Shown here in pieces: positions 8,110 through 18,094 of a stretch of 64,000 bases of DNA (position 1 is the stretch's first letter; every line of letters starts with the position of its first letter). The stretch spans positions 589,105-653,104 of the forward strand of contig JAEXFN010000018.1 in the NCBI GenBank assembly GCA_023400055.1. The letters are read 5' to 3'. This DNA is from Bacillota bacterium (lineage in GTDB: Bacteria > Bacillota > UBA4882 > UBA8346). Below the pieces are notes generated by a model. That model ran no database searches. It saw only the letters and a list, made by a program, of their open reading frames with translations, and was not told the origin of the DNA. Both the position numbers and the translations under genes were made by a program.

Positions 8110-11100
8110 CTACCGCAATAGATAGTGATAATCCCGATCGATGGCCCAGATCAGCGCGGCGATCTCAGCGGGGATGACCCCGCGGCACCGGCCGGTCGCA
8201 TCGAAGGTAACCTCGGCGGTCTGATCGCCCAGCCGTACCCGGAAGCGGCGAGCCTCCTCATCCAGCGGCACGAAGCCGGCGTTTTTACTCGCCGCGAAAT
8301 CGGCCGGATTCGCATAGAGGGTAAATTTATCCCGGTACGGCGCGCTGTCATAGGGGCAAAACGCCTCGCAATTGCCGCATTCGTTGCAGATCGCGTCCAG
8401 ATGGACGATCTGATTCCGGTTGCGCAGCGCCGCATTGCCGGCCCGCACCGCGATATTGGCCCGGTTCGGACAGACTTCCACACAAAGATTGCAAACCGTA
8501 TTGCATTCCAGGCAGCGGCCGCCCTCCCCCTCCGGCTGGCCGGGAGTCTGCAGAAGCCCTTTTTTGCGCCCGATCTCGGCTGACTGCCGCTCCGTATCGA
8601 AGCTGGCCGGCGCGGTCAGGTCCAAAGCGCCAAGGCCTTCCCGCTCCAGCACGGTCCGGGCGAAGCGGGCGCCGTCGGCGATTCCTTCGACGATAGTCGC
8701 CGGTCCCCGGAGGGCGTCGCCGCCGATAAAGACATTGGCGAGACTGGTTTCATGCGTCTCCGGATCGGCTTGAACCCGGCCCTGGGGATCGAGGGCTATC
8801 CCGTTGCCGGTCAACAGCTCCGTCTCGACCCCTTCGCCGACCGCGGCGATCACGCTGTCCACCGCCAGATCGTCCCACGCGCCGGGAACCGGCACGGGGC
8901 TGCGGCGGCCCGAACCATCCGGAGCGCCCAGCTCCATCCGCTGACAGCGCAACACGCCCTGCTCGAAAGAGCGCGGCGCCAACAGTTCCTTGAATTGAAC
9001 CCCGTCCGTCAAGGCCAGCCGCAGTTCATCCCGGTCGGCGGGCATATACTGCCTGGTCCGGCGGTAAACCACATAGACGTTTTCGACCCCGGCGACCCGT
9101 TTGGCAGCCCGCGCGGCGTCCATCGCCGAGTTGCCGGCGCCCACCACCGCCACGTTTTTCCCGAGCGCCAGGTTTTGCGGCGTTTTATTAAAGGTCTCCA
9201 GGAAGTCCAGGACATTGGCGATCTCCCGGTCACAGGGCGCCAGTTTCAATTGGCCCGGTTTCCAGGCCCCGATGGCGATGAAGATGTATTTAAATCCTTC
9301 ATTCCGCAACTCCGCAAGCGAAAAGTTGCCGTCCACGCCCAGCCGAAACTTCGCGCCCATGCTGCGAACCAATTCCAGATCATGATCGATCGCGGCCTGG
9401 GAGATCCGGAATCCGGGCGCGATATGCTGAATAATGCCGCCGATTTTATCCTTCCGGTCCAGGATGGTCACGTCGACTCCCTGGCGGCCCAGGAAATAGC
9501 CGGCCGCCAATCCCGCTGGTCCGGCGCCGATCACCGCCACCTTGAAATTGCTGTCGATCACCGGCCGTTTCAGGCCGGCGAGATATTCCGCAAAGCCCCG
9601 CTCCGCCGCCACCAGTTTGGCGGCGCGGATTCCGACCGGGGTTTCGTAATCGATCCGGGTACACTTGGTCATACAACGGTGGTTGCAGAGCGTTCCGGTG
9701 ATGAACGGCAAGGGATTCTTAGCGGCGATTACCGCAAAGGCCTCCCGGTATCTTCCTTCCTGCACCAGACGGAGATACTCCGGCACATCCTGGCCGATGG
9801 GACAGCCCACGGTACACGGCGCGATGAAGCAATCGGTCAGCGGCACGTTCTTGGCCAGCTTGCGCGTACCAACCTCCCGGCTTTCCTTGAGGTGGTGGGC
9901 GTCGGTCAGCGCGCTTTCGGCCAGCGAGCGTAACCCGGCCACGTCGATTCCGTTGAACTCCGGCCCATGATAAACCACTTCCAATCGTTCGGCCAACTGC
10001 TGCAGGCGCAGGTAGCCACCAGGTTTCAAAATCGTGGTGGCCAGGGTGATCGGCCAGATGCCGGCGGCATAGATGCGGTCAATGTTAAAACTGTCGGCCC
10101 CGCCCGAATAGGAGATCCGCAGATCGCCGGCGAAGGCTTCGGCCAGCCGGTAAGCCAGGTTAATGGTAAGCGGATAGAGGGAGCGGCCCGACATATACAT
10201 CTCTTCCCCGGATAATTCTCGCCTGGCGATCCGCACCGGGAAGGTGTTGCTCAACTTGACGCCGAAGCTCAGCCCGCGCTCGGCCGCCAAATTCTTGAGC
10301 CGCCCGATCATCGGGACCGCGTCCGCAAACTGCAGATCGTTTTGGAAATGGTGATCGTCGAAGACCAGATAGTCATAGCCCATCTGAGCCAGGGTACGCC
10401 GGGCGAAATCGTAGCCGAGCAGCGTCGGATTGCATTTGACGAAGGTATGGATGCCTTTTTCGGTCAAAAGATAACGGGCGATCCGTTCGATCTCCTCGGG
10501 CGGACAGCCATGCAGGGTGGACAGGGTGATCGAATCACAGACCCGCGCCGGGATCGCCTCGACGAAAGCCCGGTCGACCCGGTGGAACATTCCCAGGTTG
10601 CCCAACAGGAATTCCCGGCATTCGCGCCAGATCGGCGTGCAGGAGGCGTCCTTCAGGTCCTCGATGAAAGCGTCGATCTTGGGCGACTGGATCCCGGCCA
10701 GATCATAGCCGACGCTCATATTGAAGAGAAAGCCCCGGCTGGAGCCGAGTCCCAGTTCCTCGGCCAGAATATGCAGGGCAAACCAGGCCTTGACGTACTC
10801 ATTAAAAGCGTCGGGCACCGTCAGCTCGGTCGACCATTCCACGTTGTAACCCTCATCCTGGGCCAGAATGCAGGGCTTGGCGACCGGCAGATCCGCGCCG
10901 TCCAGGATTTGCACCGTTTTTAACTCGAAGAACCGGCCGCCGGCCAGATAAGCCGCGATGATATTCTGCGCCAGCTGGGTGTGGGGACCGGCCGCCGGTC
11001 CCAACGGATTTTCCAATCCCGCGTCGAACAGCGCCAGCGTATTTTGGTTGGACTTCCGGAAGAACTTCGCGCTCGAAACGCCGAAGATCGAATCCTCCGC

Positions 11101-11166
11101 GGTCCGCTCTTTGAACGCCCAGCGCATCAGTTGGTCAAAGGGTATTCCTGTCATACGATCAGTCAT
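8110..11166 (-). CDS. ygfK: YgfK, selenium-linked flavin/iron-sulfur oxidoreductase
   Basis: 1018-residue member of the family annotated as putative selenate reductase subunit YgfK. The N-terminal half is dihydroorotate/dihydropyrimidine dehydrogenase-like. A GltD-type region follows (GCPIGQDVPEYL, CNHRCMTKC), then the FAD loop VAVIGAGPAGLAAGYFLG, the NAD(P) loop VAVVGAGNSAMDAARAAKR, and a ferredoxin tail with two clusters (CNTVCNLCVEVCPNR; CNECGNCEAFCPYD). The start at 11166 has GGGAGG six bases upstream. YgfK is tied by gene neighbourhood to selenium-dependent hydroxylases and to anaerobic urate breakdown; it probably exchanges electrons between NAD(P)H, ferredoxin and the purine intermediates. 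The exact reaction is unproven. Confidence 0.92.
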   Translation of the reverse strand: MTDRMTGIPFDQLMRWAFKERTAEDSIFGVSSAKFFRKSNQNTLALFDAGLENPLGPAAGPHTQLAQNIIAAYLAGGRFFELKTVQILDGADLPVAKPCILAQDEGYNVEWSTELTVPDAFNEYVKAWFALHILAEELGLGSSRGFLFNMSVGYDLAGIQSPKIDAFIEDLKDASCTPIWRECREFLLGNLGMFHRVDRAFVEAIPARVCDSITLSTLHGCPPEEIERIARYLLTEKGIHTFVKCNPTLLGYDFARRTLAQMGYDYLVFDDHHFQNDLQFADAVPMIGRLKNLAAERGLSFGVKLSNTFPVRIARRELSGEEMYMSGRSLYPLTINLAYRLAEAFAGDLRISYSGGADSFNIDRIYAAGIWPITLATTILKPGGYLRLQQLAERLEVVYHGPEFNGIDVAGLRSLAESALTDAHHLKESREVGTRKLAKNVPLTDCFIAPCTVGCPIGQDVPEYLRLVQEGRYREAFAVIAAKNPLPFITGTLCNHRCMTKCTRIDYETPVGIRAAKLVAAERGFAEYLAGLKRPVIDSNFKVAVIGAGPAGLAAGYFLGRQGVDVTILDRKDKIGGIIQHIAPGFRISQAAIDHDLELVRSMGAKFRLGVDGNFSLAELRNEGFKYIFIAIGAWKPGQLKLAPCDREIANVLDFLETFNKTPQNLALGKNVAVVGAGNSAMDAARAAKRVAGVENVYVVYRRTRQYMPADRDELRLALTDGVQFKELLAPRSFEQGVLRCQRMELGAPDGSGRRSPVPVPGAWDDLAVDSVIAAVGEGVETELLTGNGIALDPQGRVQADPETHETSLANVFIGGDALRGPATIVEGIADGARFARTVLEREGLGALDLTAPASFDTERQSAEIGRKKGLLQTPGQPEGEGGRCLECNTVCNLCVEVCPNRANIAVRAGNAALRNRNQIVHLDAICNECGNCEAFCPYDSAPYRDKFTLYANPADFAASKNAGFVPLDEEARRFRVRLGDQTAEVTFDATGRCRGVIPAEIAALIWAIDRDYHYLLR

Positions 11167-11286
11167 CGTTGGCCTCCCTATTTCGAGCGCAGGCCGTTTG
11201 GCGTTGCGCGGCAACATTCTTACGGAAAAGGCGCCATTGAACTTTTGTGAACGCTCCGGCCTTCGGGCGGGTTAATCACAAAGCTT

Positions 11287-12615
11287 TTAAATCCGCCGCC
11301 AGACCTTATCGGCCAATTCCCGGCTCTTGGCGCAGATTGCCTCTTCGTCCAAGGTGGTCAGCCGGCGGTCTTCCATCACCACCCGGCCGTTAATGATGGT
11401 GGTATCCACCGCCCGGCCGCTCACGCCGAACAACAGGTGGCTATTCACGTTCTCTGCCGTCAAGCGGGTCGGCGGCTGATAGTCGACCACGATCAGGTCG
11501 GCGTAGGCCCCGGCCGTCAATTGACCCAGCGGCTTCTCAAAATAGCCCGCGGCGATCTGCCGGTTGTTCTCGAACAACATTTGCGGGATCTCCGTCCAGG
11601 CGACGCTGGGGTGCTGGCTGGCGTGTTTGTGCAAGCAGTTGGCGGCCTTGAAGGATTCCAGCATATCGCCGGTATAACCGTCGGTGCCGAGGCCCAGCCG
11701 GACCCCTTGGTGAAACATCGCCAGCACCGGGGAGACCCCGACCGCGTTGCCCATGTTGGACTCGGGGTTGTGCACCACGTTGGTTCCGCTCTCCCGCAGC
11801 AGCCCGATCTCCGCCGCCGCGATGTGCACGCAATGCACCGCAATACTCTTGGGGCCCAATACCCCCCGGGAATGGAGCCGTTCGATCACGCCCATGCCAT
11901 ACTTGGCCCGGGCATCGTCGCGATCCTCAACTCCTTCGGCGGCATGAATGTGAAATCCTGCTCCGGTTCCGGCATTTTGGGCGACGCACCGTTCCAACGT
12001 GGCATCGGATAAGGTAAATGAAGCATGCAGGCCGAACATCGCCTTCAACAGCGGGTCGGTCGCTTCGTGGCAGTGCTTGATAAAGTCGAGATTCTCCTGG
12101 ATGCCGGCTTCGGCAATCGTTGCGCCGTCCCGATCGGACACCTCGTAGCAGAGACAGGCGCGCAGTCCCGCCACCTGGGTGGCCTCGGCGATCTGGAAGA
12201 GGCTGCCACGGGCGCAGTTGGGGCTGGCGTGATGGTCAAAGACGGTGGTGACCCCGTTTTTAATGCAGTCGATGATCGGAATCAGGGCGCTGTAATAGAC
12301 GTCTTCCAGCGTCAAGACTTTATCCAGCCGCCACCAGAGCCGCTCCAGAATCTCGCGGAAGTTGGTCGGCGGAGCGCTGTCCAAGAACATGCCCCGGGCA
12401 AAGGTGCTGTAAAAATGCATATGGGTATTGATCAGCCCCGGCATGATCAATTTCCGCCGGGCATCCATGAAGCGAGCTTCCGGATACTTGCCCCGCAGCG
12501 CCGCCGTGGTTCCCACCTCGGCGATGAGCTGATCCTGGATCGCCACGCAGCCATCCTCGATCAGCGGATTGGCGGGATCCCTGGTGATTAACAATCCGTT
12601 CCCTATCAGCAGCAT
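11287..12615 (-). CDS. ssnA: SsnA, selenium-linked amidohydrolase
   Basis: 442-residue metal-dependent amidohydrolase of the SsnA type. The metal-binding HxH is in LINTHMHFYSTFARG (about residue 68), a later His in GFHIHAAEG and another in VHCVHIA, and the metal Asp in GLGTDGYTGD. The family belongs to the cytosine/guanine deaminase superfamily and travels with ygfK and hydroxylase genes; in the urate-degradation gene set it acts on a purine-derived intermediate. GAGAGG precedes the ATG. Located directly after the set 2 hydroxylase and before ygfK. Confidence 0.93.
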   Translation of the reverse strand: MLLIGNGLLITRDPANPLIEDGCVAIQDQLIAEVGTTAALRGKYPEARFMDARRKLIMPGLINTHMHFYSTFARGMFLDSAPPTNFREILERLWWRLDKVLTLEDVYYSALIPIIDCIKNGVTTVFDHHASPNCARGSLFQIAEATQVAGLRACLCYEVSDRDGATIAEAGIQENLDFIKHCHEATDPLLKAMFGLHASFTLSDATLERCVAQNAGTGAGFHIHAAEGVEDRDDARAKYGMGVIERLHSRGVLGPKSIAVHCVHIAAAEIGLLRESGTNVVHNPESNMGNAVGVSPVLAMFHQGVRLGLGTDGYTGDMLESFKAANCLHKHASQHPSVAWTEIPQMLFENNRQIAAGYFEKPLGQLTAGAYADLIVVDYQPPTRLTAENVNSHLLFGVSGRAVDTTIINGRVVMEDRRLTTLDEEAICAKSRELADKVWRRI

Positions 12616-12664
12616 GTTTTGATTCCTCTCATCCTTATAAAGTTAGGGGCTGAATCTGACCTCC

Positions 12665-13516
12665 TTAGTCGGGTTGCCGCAGCCCCAGCAGAAAATCGCG
12701 AATCAGGTTCCAGGCCACTGTCCGCCGGTAGGCCGCACTGGAACGTTGATCATCGATGGGTCGGATCAATTCGGCATAGGCCGCCTGTATCTCCGGGAGC
12801 CGATCGGGGATCTGCTGCAGCGTCCGGTTCAACAGGATTTCCTCCACCTCCCGGCTGCGGACCACCCGCGGTGCCACCGCGCCGAGCGCGATCCGCAATT
12901 CGGTCAACTTCCCGTCATCGACCTCCGCCACCGCTGAGAAAGACAGTTTCGAAAGCGCGTCGGCCTTGCGCGTCCCGACCTTGCGGTAAGCGGATATTTT
13001 AAACTGGCGCAACGGAATTTTCACCGCCACCAGCAGCTCGTTGCCGGCCAGAACGGTTTTGCCCGGCCCTTGAATGAACTCGGCGATCGGCAGCTCCCGG
13101 ATTCCGGCGACACTCTGCAGGACGACCATAGCCTCCAGGACATAGAGCGGCGGCATGGTGTCGGCCGCCGGCGAGGCGTTGCAAAGATTGCCGCCCAGCG
13201 TTCCGCTGTTGCGGATCGCCGGCGAGGCCATTTGCGCCACGGCTTGCTGCAACAGAGCGGGCACGTTCCTATCTTCCAGGAGGGCGGTCAGGGTGGTGGC
13301 GGCGCCGATGGTCAGTACGCCATCCCCCATCGTAATACCCTGAAGCTCCGGCAAGCCGCCGATGAACAGTACAGGCTGCTCGAAGCGGGGCGCTGTTCCC
13401 GACCAGCGCTTGCGGCGGACCATCAGATCGGTCCCGCCCGCGAAGGGGATGGACGGCTCGGCGTCGCGGAGCCGCAATGCTTCCGCCAAAGTCCGGGGAG
13501 TGAATGCCGTTACCAT
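12665..13516 (-). CDS. Molybdenum hydroxylase FAD-binding subunit (set 2)
   Basis: 283-residue FAD subunit (YgfM/CoxM type). The canonical first loop FAGGTDLMVRRK and second loop IRNSGTLGGNLCNASPAADT are both intact, unlike in set 1. The start at 13516 overlaps the Fe-S subunit end by 7 bp. Part of the FAD, Fe-S and Mo subunits transcribed toward ssnA. The intact flavin motifs suggest this set is the main purine hydroxylase. Confidence 0.92.
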   Translation of the reverse strand: MVTAFTPRTLAEALRLRDAEPSIPFAGGTDLMVRRKRWSGTAPRFEQPVLFIGGLPELQGITMGDGVLTIGAATTLTALLEDRNVPALLQQAVAQMASPAIRNSGTLGGNLCNASPAADTMPPLYVLEAMVVLQSVAGIRELPIAEFIQGPGKTVLAGNELLVAVKIPLRQFKISAYRKVGTRKADALSKLSFSAVAEVDDGKLTELRIALGAVAPRVVRSREVEEILLNRTLQQIPDRLPEIQAAYAELIRPIDDQRSSAAYRRTVAWNLIRDFLLGLRQPD

Positions 13517-13986
13517 AGTCCCTCACCCCTTTGCGCGGCGTCTTGGATCGCCACCACGATCATGCTATAGCCGGTACAGCGGCAGAGATTGCCGGAAAGC
13601 GCCGTGCGGATCTCGATTTCGCTCGGCTTGGGATTGCAGCGGAGCAGCGCCTCTCCGGCCAGCAGCATGCCCGGGGTGCAGAAGCCGCATTGCACCGCAC
13701 CCGCCTCGCCGAAGGCCCGCTCCAAAACCTTGAAGCGTTCGGTCTCCCGGAAACCTTCGATCGTCATGACCTCCCGCCCCGCCAGGGTGCCCACCGCCGC
13801 CAGGCAGGAGTTGACCAGCCGACCGCCGACCAGCACCGAGCAAGCGCCGCACTCGCCCTCGCCGCAGCCTTCCTTGGTTCCGGTATAACCCAGATCTTCC
13901 CGCAGCACGTCGAGCAAGCGGCGCAGCGGGTCGGCCTCCAGCGCGACGTTGCGCCCATTTAATACGAACTCAATCCGCTCTGTCAT
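13510..13986 (-). CDS. Molybdenum hydroxylase [2Fe-2S] subunit (set 2)
   Basis: 158-residue small subunit with two [2Fe-2S] sites: GCGEGECGACSVLVGG plus a Cys in VNSC, and QCGFCTPGM plus LCRCTGYS. It overlaps the large subunit upstream by 17 bp and the FAD subunit downstream by 7 bp, so the trio is translationally coupled. It transfers electrons from the molybdenum centre to the flavin. Confidence 0.94.
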   Translation of the reverse strand: MTERIEFVLNGRNVALEADPLRRLLDVLREDLGYTGTKEGCGEGECGACSVLVGGRLVNSCLAAVGTLAGREVMTIEGFRETERFKVLERAFGEAGAVQCGFCTPGMLLAGEALLRCNPKPSEIEIRTALSGNLCRCTGYSMIVVAIQDAAQRGEGLW

Positions 13987-16120
13987 GTTCCATGACCTCC
14001 ATCAGGTATTCCGGAGTCACCGGCAGCCGCCGGATGGGCACCCCGAGCGCATTGCCGACCGCCAGAGCCAGCGCCGGAGCGGCCCCGACCAGGGTCAATT
14101 CGCCGGCCCCCTTGGCGCCGAACGGACCTCGCTCATAAGGATTCTCAATCAGCCGGTTCTCGATCTTCGGGCAATCCAAGGCGGTCGGAATGATATAATC
14201 GGTCACGCTCCGCTGCTGGATCCGGCCGTCGCGGCATTCCATCACCTCGAGGCTGCCGTAGCCCAGCCCTTGCAGGACGCCCCCCTCGACCTGGCCGCGG
14301 ATGATCCGCTCATCGATGGCCACACCCACGTCAAAAGCGGACCAGACTCCCTGCACATCGATCTGGTAGGTCGCTGGATCGATCGCCACTTCGACCGCGT
14401 TCACGCCCCAGGAATAAGCCGGATAAGCATCGCCGCTGAAGGTGTCGTTATCCCAGACGATATTGGCGGGATGCTCGTAGTCCTTGACGACTTCCTGCTC
14501 CCCGGGTTGGTCCCAGACCGCTTTCAGCTTGCGAGCCGCCTCCTCCAGGAGCCTGCCGACGATCATCACCGTCCGCGAGGCCACCGTCGGTCCCGAATCG
14601 GGCACCCGGTCGGTGTCGGGATTGTCGTAAATGATCGTCTCCAGCGGCCGCTCCAGGGTTTGGGCGACGATCTTGCGCAGCGTAGTCCGGAGACCCTGGC
14701 CCATGTCGGAGTTGGCCACCAGCACTTCCACCCGCCCATCGGCCCGTTTGTACAGTTTCACCCGGGCCTTGATGTGGTCACGCTCGCCGCTGCCAGTAAA
14801 ACCGCAGCCGTGCAGGAACATGGTCATCGCGATCCCGCGGAGCTTGACGCCGTCCTGCTGCGCGAACGCGGCGGTTTTGCGCCGGTAATCGGACAGCTCC
14901 TCCACCTTGGCGACCAGCTCGGGCAGCTTGATCTCTTGCTTATAGGTGCCGCCGGTGGCGGTCCAGTCGCCTTGTTGCGCCATATGTTTCAGCTTGAATT
15001 CCAGCGGGTCGACGCCCAATTGCTTGGCGACCTCATCCAAGTGCGTCTCCACAGCGAAGAAGGCCTGCGGCGATCCGAACCCCCGGAAGGCGCCGTTGGG
15101 TACGGTATTAGTGGCCACCGCCCGGCCGTGGACCCTTAGAGCCGGCAGCTGATAAACCCCGGCGATGTTAAACATCGACCGTTGCAGCACCACGGCGGAG
15201 AGTCCGGCGTAGGCCCCGGCGTTCAGGCGGATATCCGCCTCCATCGCGCTGATCCGCCCGGTCGCGTCGAGGGCGGTCCGCAACCGGATGGCCGACGGAT
15301 GCCGTTTGGTGGTCACCTCGATATCCTCGGCCCGGTCGAAGAGCAGTTGCACCGGGCGGCCGGTCTTGAGCGCGGCGAACCCAGCCTGGCCGGCGATGAG
15401 CGAAGGATAATCCTCTTTGCCCCCGAAACCGCCGCCAGTGGTCGTCTGGACCACCCGGACCCGGTCGCCGTCCCAGCCGAAAGCCTGGATCAAGGCGTTT
15501 TTCACATAATAGGGACACTGGATCGAGCCGTAAACCGTGATTTTTCCAGCTTCGTGGACCGCCAGCACGCCCTGGGGCTCCAGATAGACATGCTCCTGAT
15601 AACCGGTTTGATACTCCCCCTCGATCACCCGGGCCGCCCGACTGAACGCCTCGTCGACCTCGCCCCGGCTGAAATGATACTCGGCGAAGTAATTATCCGC
15701 ACCGAAGAGCGGCGGCAATTCGTCCCGCTCGGCGTCGGCCAGCGTCAGGATGGGCGGCAGATCCTCGTAGTCGACCCGGATGCCGTCCAGAATCGCCAGG
15801 ATCCATTCCTTCTCCGGCCCGACCACCAGCAGGATCGGCTCGCCGATATAATTGACCCGGTCCTCGGCGAAGAACGGCTGATCGTCGATGAGGATCTTCA
15901 CCCGGTTCTTGCCGGGAACGTCGTGCCGGTCCACAATGAAATATCCTTCCGGCAGCGGCGGAACCGTGATCGCCCGGATGATCGCCCGCGCTTTGACCGA
16001 ACGGAGCGTCTTGGCGTACAGCATTCCCTCCGGGCGGAGATCTCCCAGATACTGGGCGTCTCCGGCCAGCTTTTCCCGGTTGTCGATCTTCTCCACCGGT
16101 CTCGAAATCTCATGGCTCAT
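13970..16120 (-). CDS. Selenium-linked xanthine dehydrogenase-family molybdenum subunit (set 2)
   Basis: 716-residue catalytic subunit. Motifs include TTGGGFGGKEDYPS, NGAFRGFGSPQ and the C-terminal GAKGAGELTLVGAAPALA with the catalytic Glu in GAGE. It resembles the shorter hydroxylases (XdhD type) that accompany ygfK, ssnA and mocA and are thought to need a labile selenium ligand. The start at 16120 (MSHEISRPVEK) is preferred to the open extension, which runs into mocA; the overlap with mocA is 11 bp. Likely role: xanthine, hypoxanthine or related purine hydroxylation. Selenium dependence cannot be seen directly. Confidence 0.9.
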   Translation of the reverse strand: MSHEISRPVEKIDNREKLAGDAQYLGDLRPEGMLYAKTLRSVKARAIIRAITVPPLPEGYFIVDRHDVPGKNRVKILIDDQPFFAEDRVNYIGEPILLVVGPEKEWILAILDGIRVDYEDLPPILTLADAERDELPPLFGADNYFAEYHFSRGEVDEAFSRAARVIEGEYQTGYQEHVYLEPQGVLAVHEAGKITVYGSIQCPYYVKNALIQAFGWDGDRVRVVQTTTGGGFGGKEDYPSLIAGQAGFAALKTGRPVQLLFDRAEDIEVTTKRHPSAIRLRTALDATGRISAMEADIRLNAGAYAGLSAVVLQRSMFNIAGVYQLPALRVHGRAVATNTVPNGAFRGFGSPQAFFAVETHLDEVAKQLGVDPLEFKLKHMAQQGDWTATGGTYKQEIKLPELVAKVEELSDYRRKTAAFAQQDGVKLRGIAMTMFLHGCGFTGSGERDHIKARVKLYKRADGRVEVLVANSDMGQGLRTTLRKIVAQTLERPLETIIYDNPDTDRVPDSGPTVASRTVMIVGRLLEEAARKLKAVWDQPGEQEVVKDYEHPANIVWDNDTFSGDAYPAYSWGVNAVEVAIDPATYQIDVQGVWSAFDVGVAIDERIIRGQVEGGVLQGLGYGSLEVMECRDGRIQQRSVTDYIIPTALDCPKIENRLIENPYERGPFGAKGAGELTLVGAAPALALAVGNALGVPIRRLPVTPEYLMEVMEHDRAD

Positions 16121-16700
16121 TCGCTTCGCCCCCCTCGCCAAACCGCTCCAGGATCCGCCGGTAATCGGCCTGGGTGTCCAGGTCCAACAGGATGCCCGGC
16201 TCGGCCACCTCGAGCGTTTGATAACCCTTGCGTTGAATGAAGTCGCGCAGATTCGACGAATCGTCTTCCCGCACCAACTCGGCGGCCAACTCCCCCGCCA
16301 GCAGCACCGGGTGGCCTTTGCGGCCGCCATGGACCGGGATGACGATCTCGCCCTCCGCCGCCAGCAGGCTCCGGCAGACCGCCGGACTGATCAGCGGGTA
16401 GTCGCCGGGCGTGAAGAAGAACCGTTCCCCCCGCACGTGGCGCGCCCCCTCCTTCACCGAAGTGAACATGCCCTCAGCGTAACGGGGATTGCAAACCAGT
16501 TCGACTTTGGCATAATCCTGCAGCACGGCCTCGAGCCTTTCGATCCGGTAGCCGCCGACCACGATGATCCGCGCACAGAGGTCGTACATCCCGGCGATGC
16601 ATCGTTGGATGACGGTCCGACCGCCGACCGTCAACTCCATTTTAAAGGCCTCGGCCCGACTGGAATAGCCGGCGGCCAGCACTACCGCTTCGATGGCCAT
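16110..16700 (-). CDS. mocA: MocA-type molybdenum cofactor cytidylyltransferase
   Basis: 196-residue nucleotidyltransferase with the N-terminal loop VVLAAGYSSR and the later GDYPLISPAV and GRKGHPVLL motifs. MocA (YgfJ) enzymes attach CMP to molybdopterin, giving the cytosine dinucleotide used by xanthine-family hydroxylases. It overlaps the set 2 large subunit by 11 bp, consistent with loading that enzyme. The start could be 16700 (MAIEAVV) or 16718; the former fits the family better. Confidence 0.88.
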   Translation of the reverse strand: MAIEAVVLAAGYSSRAEAFKMELTVGGRTVIQRCIAGMYDLCARIIVVGGYRIERLEAVLQDYAKVELVCNPRYAEGMFTSVKEGARHVRGERFFFTPGDYPLISPAVCRSLLAAEGEIVIPVHGGRKGHPVLLAGELAAELVREDDSSNLRDFIQRKGYQTLEVAEPGILLDLDTQADYRRILERFGEGGEANEP

Positions 16701-16754
16701 CGCCGTCCCACCCTTCATTGTGCCATGCAGCGAAACCGCAGCGCAGCGCCCGCT

Positions 16755-18008
16755 TCAGCGGACCGGCTTTTCGGCCAGATTCGCGGTGACCTGCGGCATT
16801 TGATCGGCGTACTTCCGGACGAACAGCGTCGGAATGGCGGCGTACATGGCCGCGGCCTTGACCAGCTCGCTCTTCCAGGTCCGCTCGTTGGGCGCGTGGG
16901 CCTGATCCTCATGGCCGGGACCGAACCCGATGCAGGGGATTCCGTATTTGCCCATGATCGAAACGCCATTGGTCGAGAAGGTCCATTTATCCAGCAGCGG
17001 CTTGTTCCCGAAGAGCCCGTGGTAGGCGTCGAGCAGCGCGGCGCAGACCGGATGATCCTCCTCGATGAACCAGGTGGGGAAGTACGACTCGGTCGGATAG
17101 ACCAGCCCCGTATACGAAGCCCGTTCATAGCCGTAGAGCGACACCTCGGCCCCGGCGGCTTTCACCGCCGGCAGGTTGCGGATCTGGCCCAAGGCGTACT
17201 CCAGGTCCTCGCCCGCGGTCAAGCGGCGGTCTACCGAGATCCAGCAGCTGTCGGCGACGGCGCAGCGCGACGGCGAGGTGAAAAAGACTTCCGAAACGGT
17301 CAGGCTGCCCTTGCCCAGGAAGGCGTGGTCCTTCAGGTTTTCATGGAGCGCCCGCAATTCCAGCAGGATCGGCGCCATTTTGTAGATGGCGTTGTCGCCC
17401 CGTTCCGGCGCCGAGCCGTGGCAGCTGACGCCCTGGGTGGTGATCTTGATCTCCATCCGGCCGCGCTGGCCGCGATAGATGTTGCAAGAGGTCGGCTCGG
17501 TGATGACCACGAATTCCGGCCGGATCCCCGCTTCCTGGATGATGTACTGCCAGCAGAGGCCGTCACAGTCCTCTTCCTGGACCGAACCCACCACCAGCAA
17601 AGTGTAATCGTCTTCCAGCTTCAGATCCTTGATGATCTTGGCGGCGTAAACCATGGCCGCCATGCCCCCGGTCTGGTCGCTGCCGCCCCGGCCGACGATG
17701 ATCTCCTCGTCCTCGTAACCCTGATAGGGATCGTACTCCCAGAGCTTCGGATTGCCGACGCCGACGGTGTCGATATGGGCGTCCATGGCGATCAGATGTT
17801 GGCCGTGACCGACATAGCCCAGAATGTTGCCCATCAGGTCGATCGTGATCCGATCGAAGCCCACCGCCTCCATCTCCTGCTTGATCCGCTGCACCACCCG
17901 GCCCTCCTCAGCGCTCTCGCTGGGGATAGCGATCAGGTCGCGCAAGAACCGCGAAATTTGTGGCTTATATTGCTCGGCCGCCTTGACAATCTGTGCGAAA
18001 TCGATCAT
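16755..18008 (-). CDS. ygeY: YgeY, M20-family selenium-linked hydrolase
   Basis: 417-residue zinc peptidase/deacylase of the M20 family. Metal ligands are visible in LIAMDAHIDTVGVG, GRGGSDQTGG and SVQEEDCDG, the catalytic Glu being in QEED. YgeY is a conserved partner of ygeW, ssnA and ygfK and probably hydrolyses an acyl or carbamoyl amino acid intermediate rather than peptides. The start at 18008 (MIDFAQIVKAAEQ) follows GAGGAG by 8 bases; the open frame extends upstream through the repeat array at 18095-18262, which is not believed to be coding. Confidence 0.92.
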   Translation of the reverse strand: MIDFAQIVKAAEQYKPQISRFLRDLIAIPSESAEEGRVVQRIKQEMEAVGFDRITIDLMGNILGYVGHGQHLIAMDAHIDTVGVGNPKLWEYDPYQGYEDEEIIVGRGGSDQTGGMAAMVYAAKIIKDLKLEDDYTLLVVGSVQEEDCDGLCWQYIIQEAGIRPEFVVITEPTSCNIYRGQRGRMEIKITTQGVSCHGSAPERGDNAIYKMAPILLELRALHENLKDHAFLGKGSLTVSEVFFTSPSRCAVADSCWISVDRRLTAGEDLEYALGQIRNLPAVKAAGAEVSLYGYERASYTGLVYPTESYFPTWFIEEDHPVCAALLDAYHGLFGNKPLLDKWTFSTNGVSIMGKYGIPCIGFGPGHEDQAHAPNERTWKSELVKAAAMYAAIPTLFVRKYADQMPQVTANLAEKPVR

Positions 18009-18094
18009 GGCTCTCTTCTCCTCTATCATTTTATTCCGTACCCACACCGTTCCTGCGTTGTATAACGTTCCATGAAACTGTTGCGATCCGCCTA

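Noticed and set aside
15888..18065. 725-codon plus-strand frame across mocA and ygeY
   Set aside because: Spans several well-supported minus-strand genes and has no family signature or ribosome site; a composition artefact.
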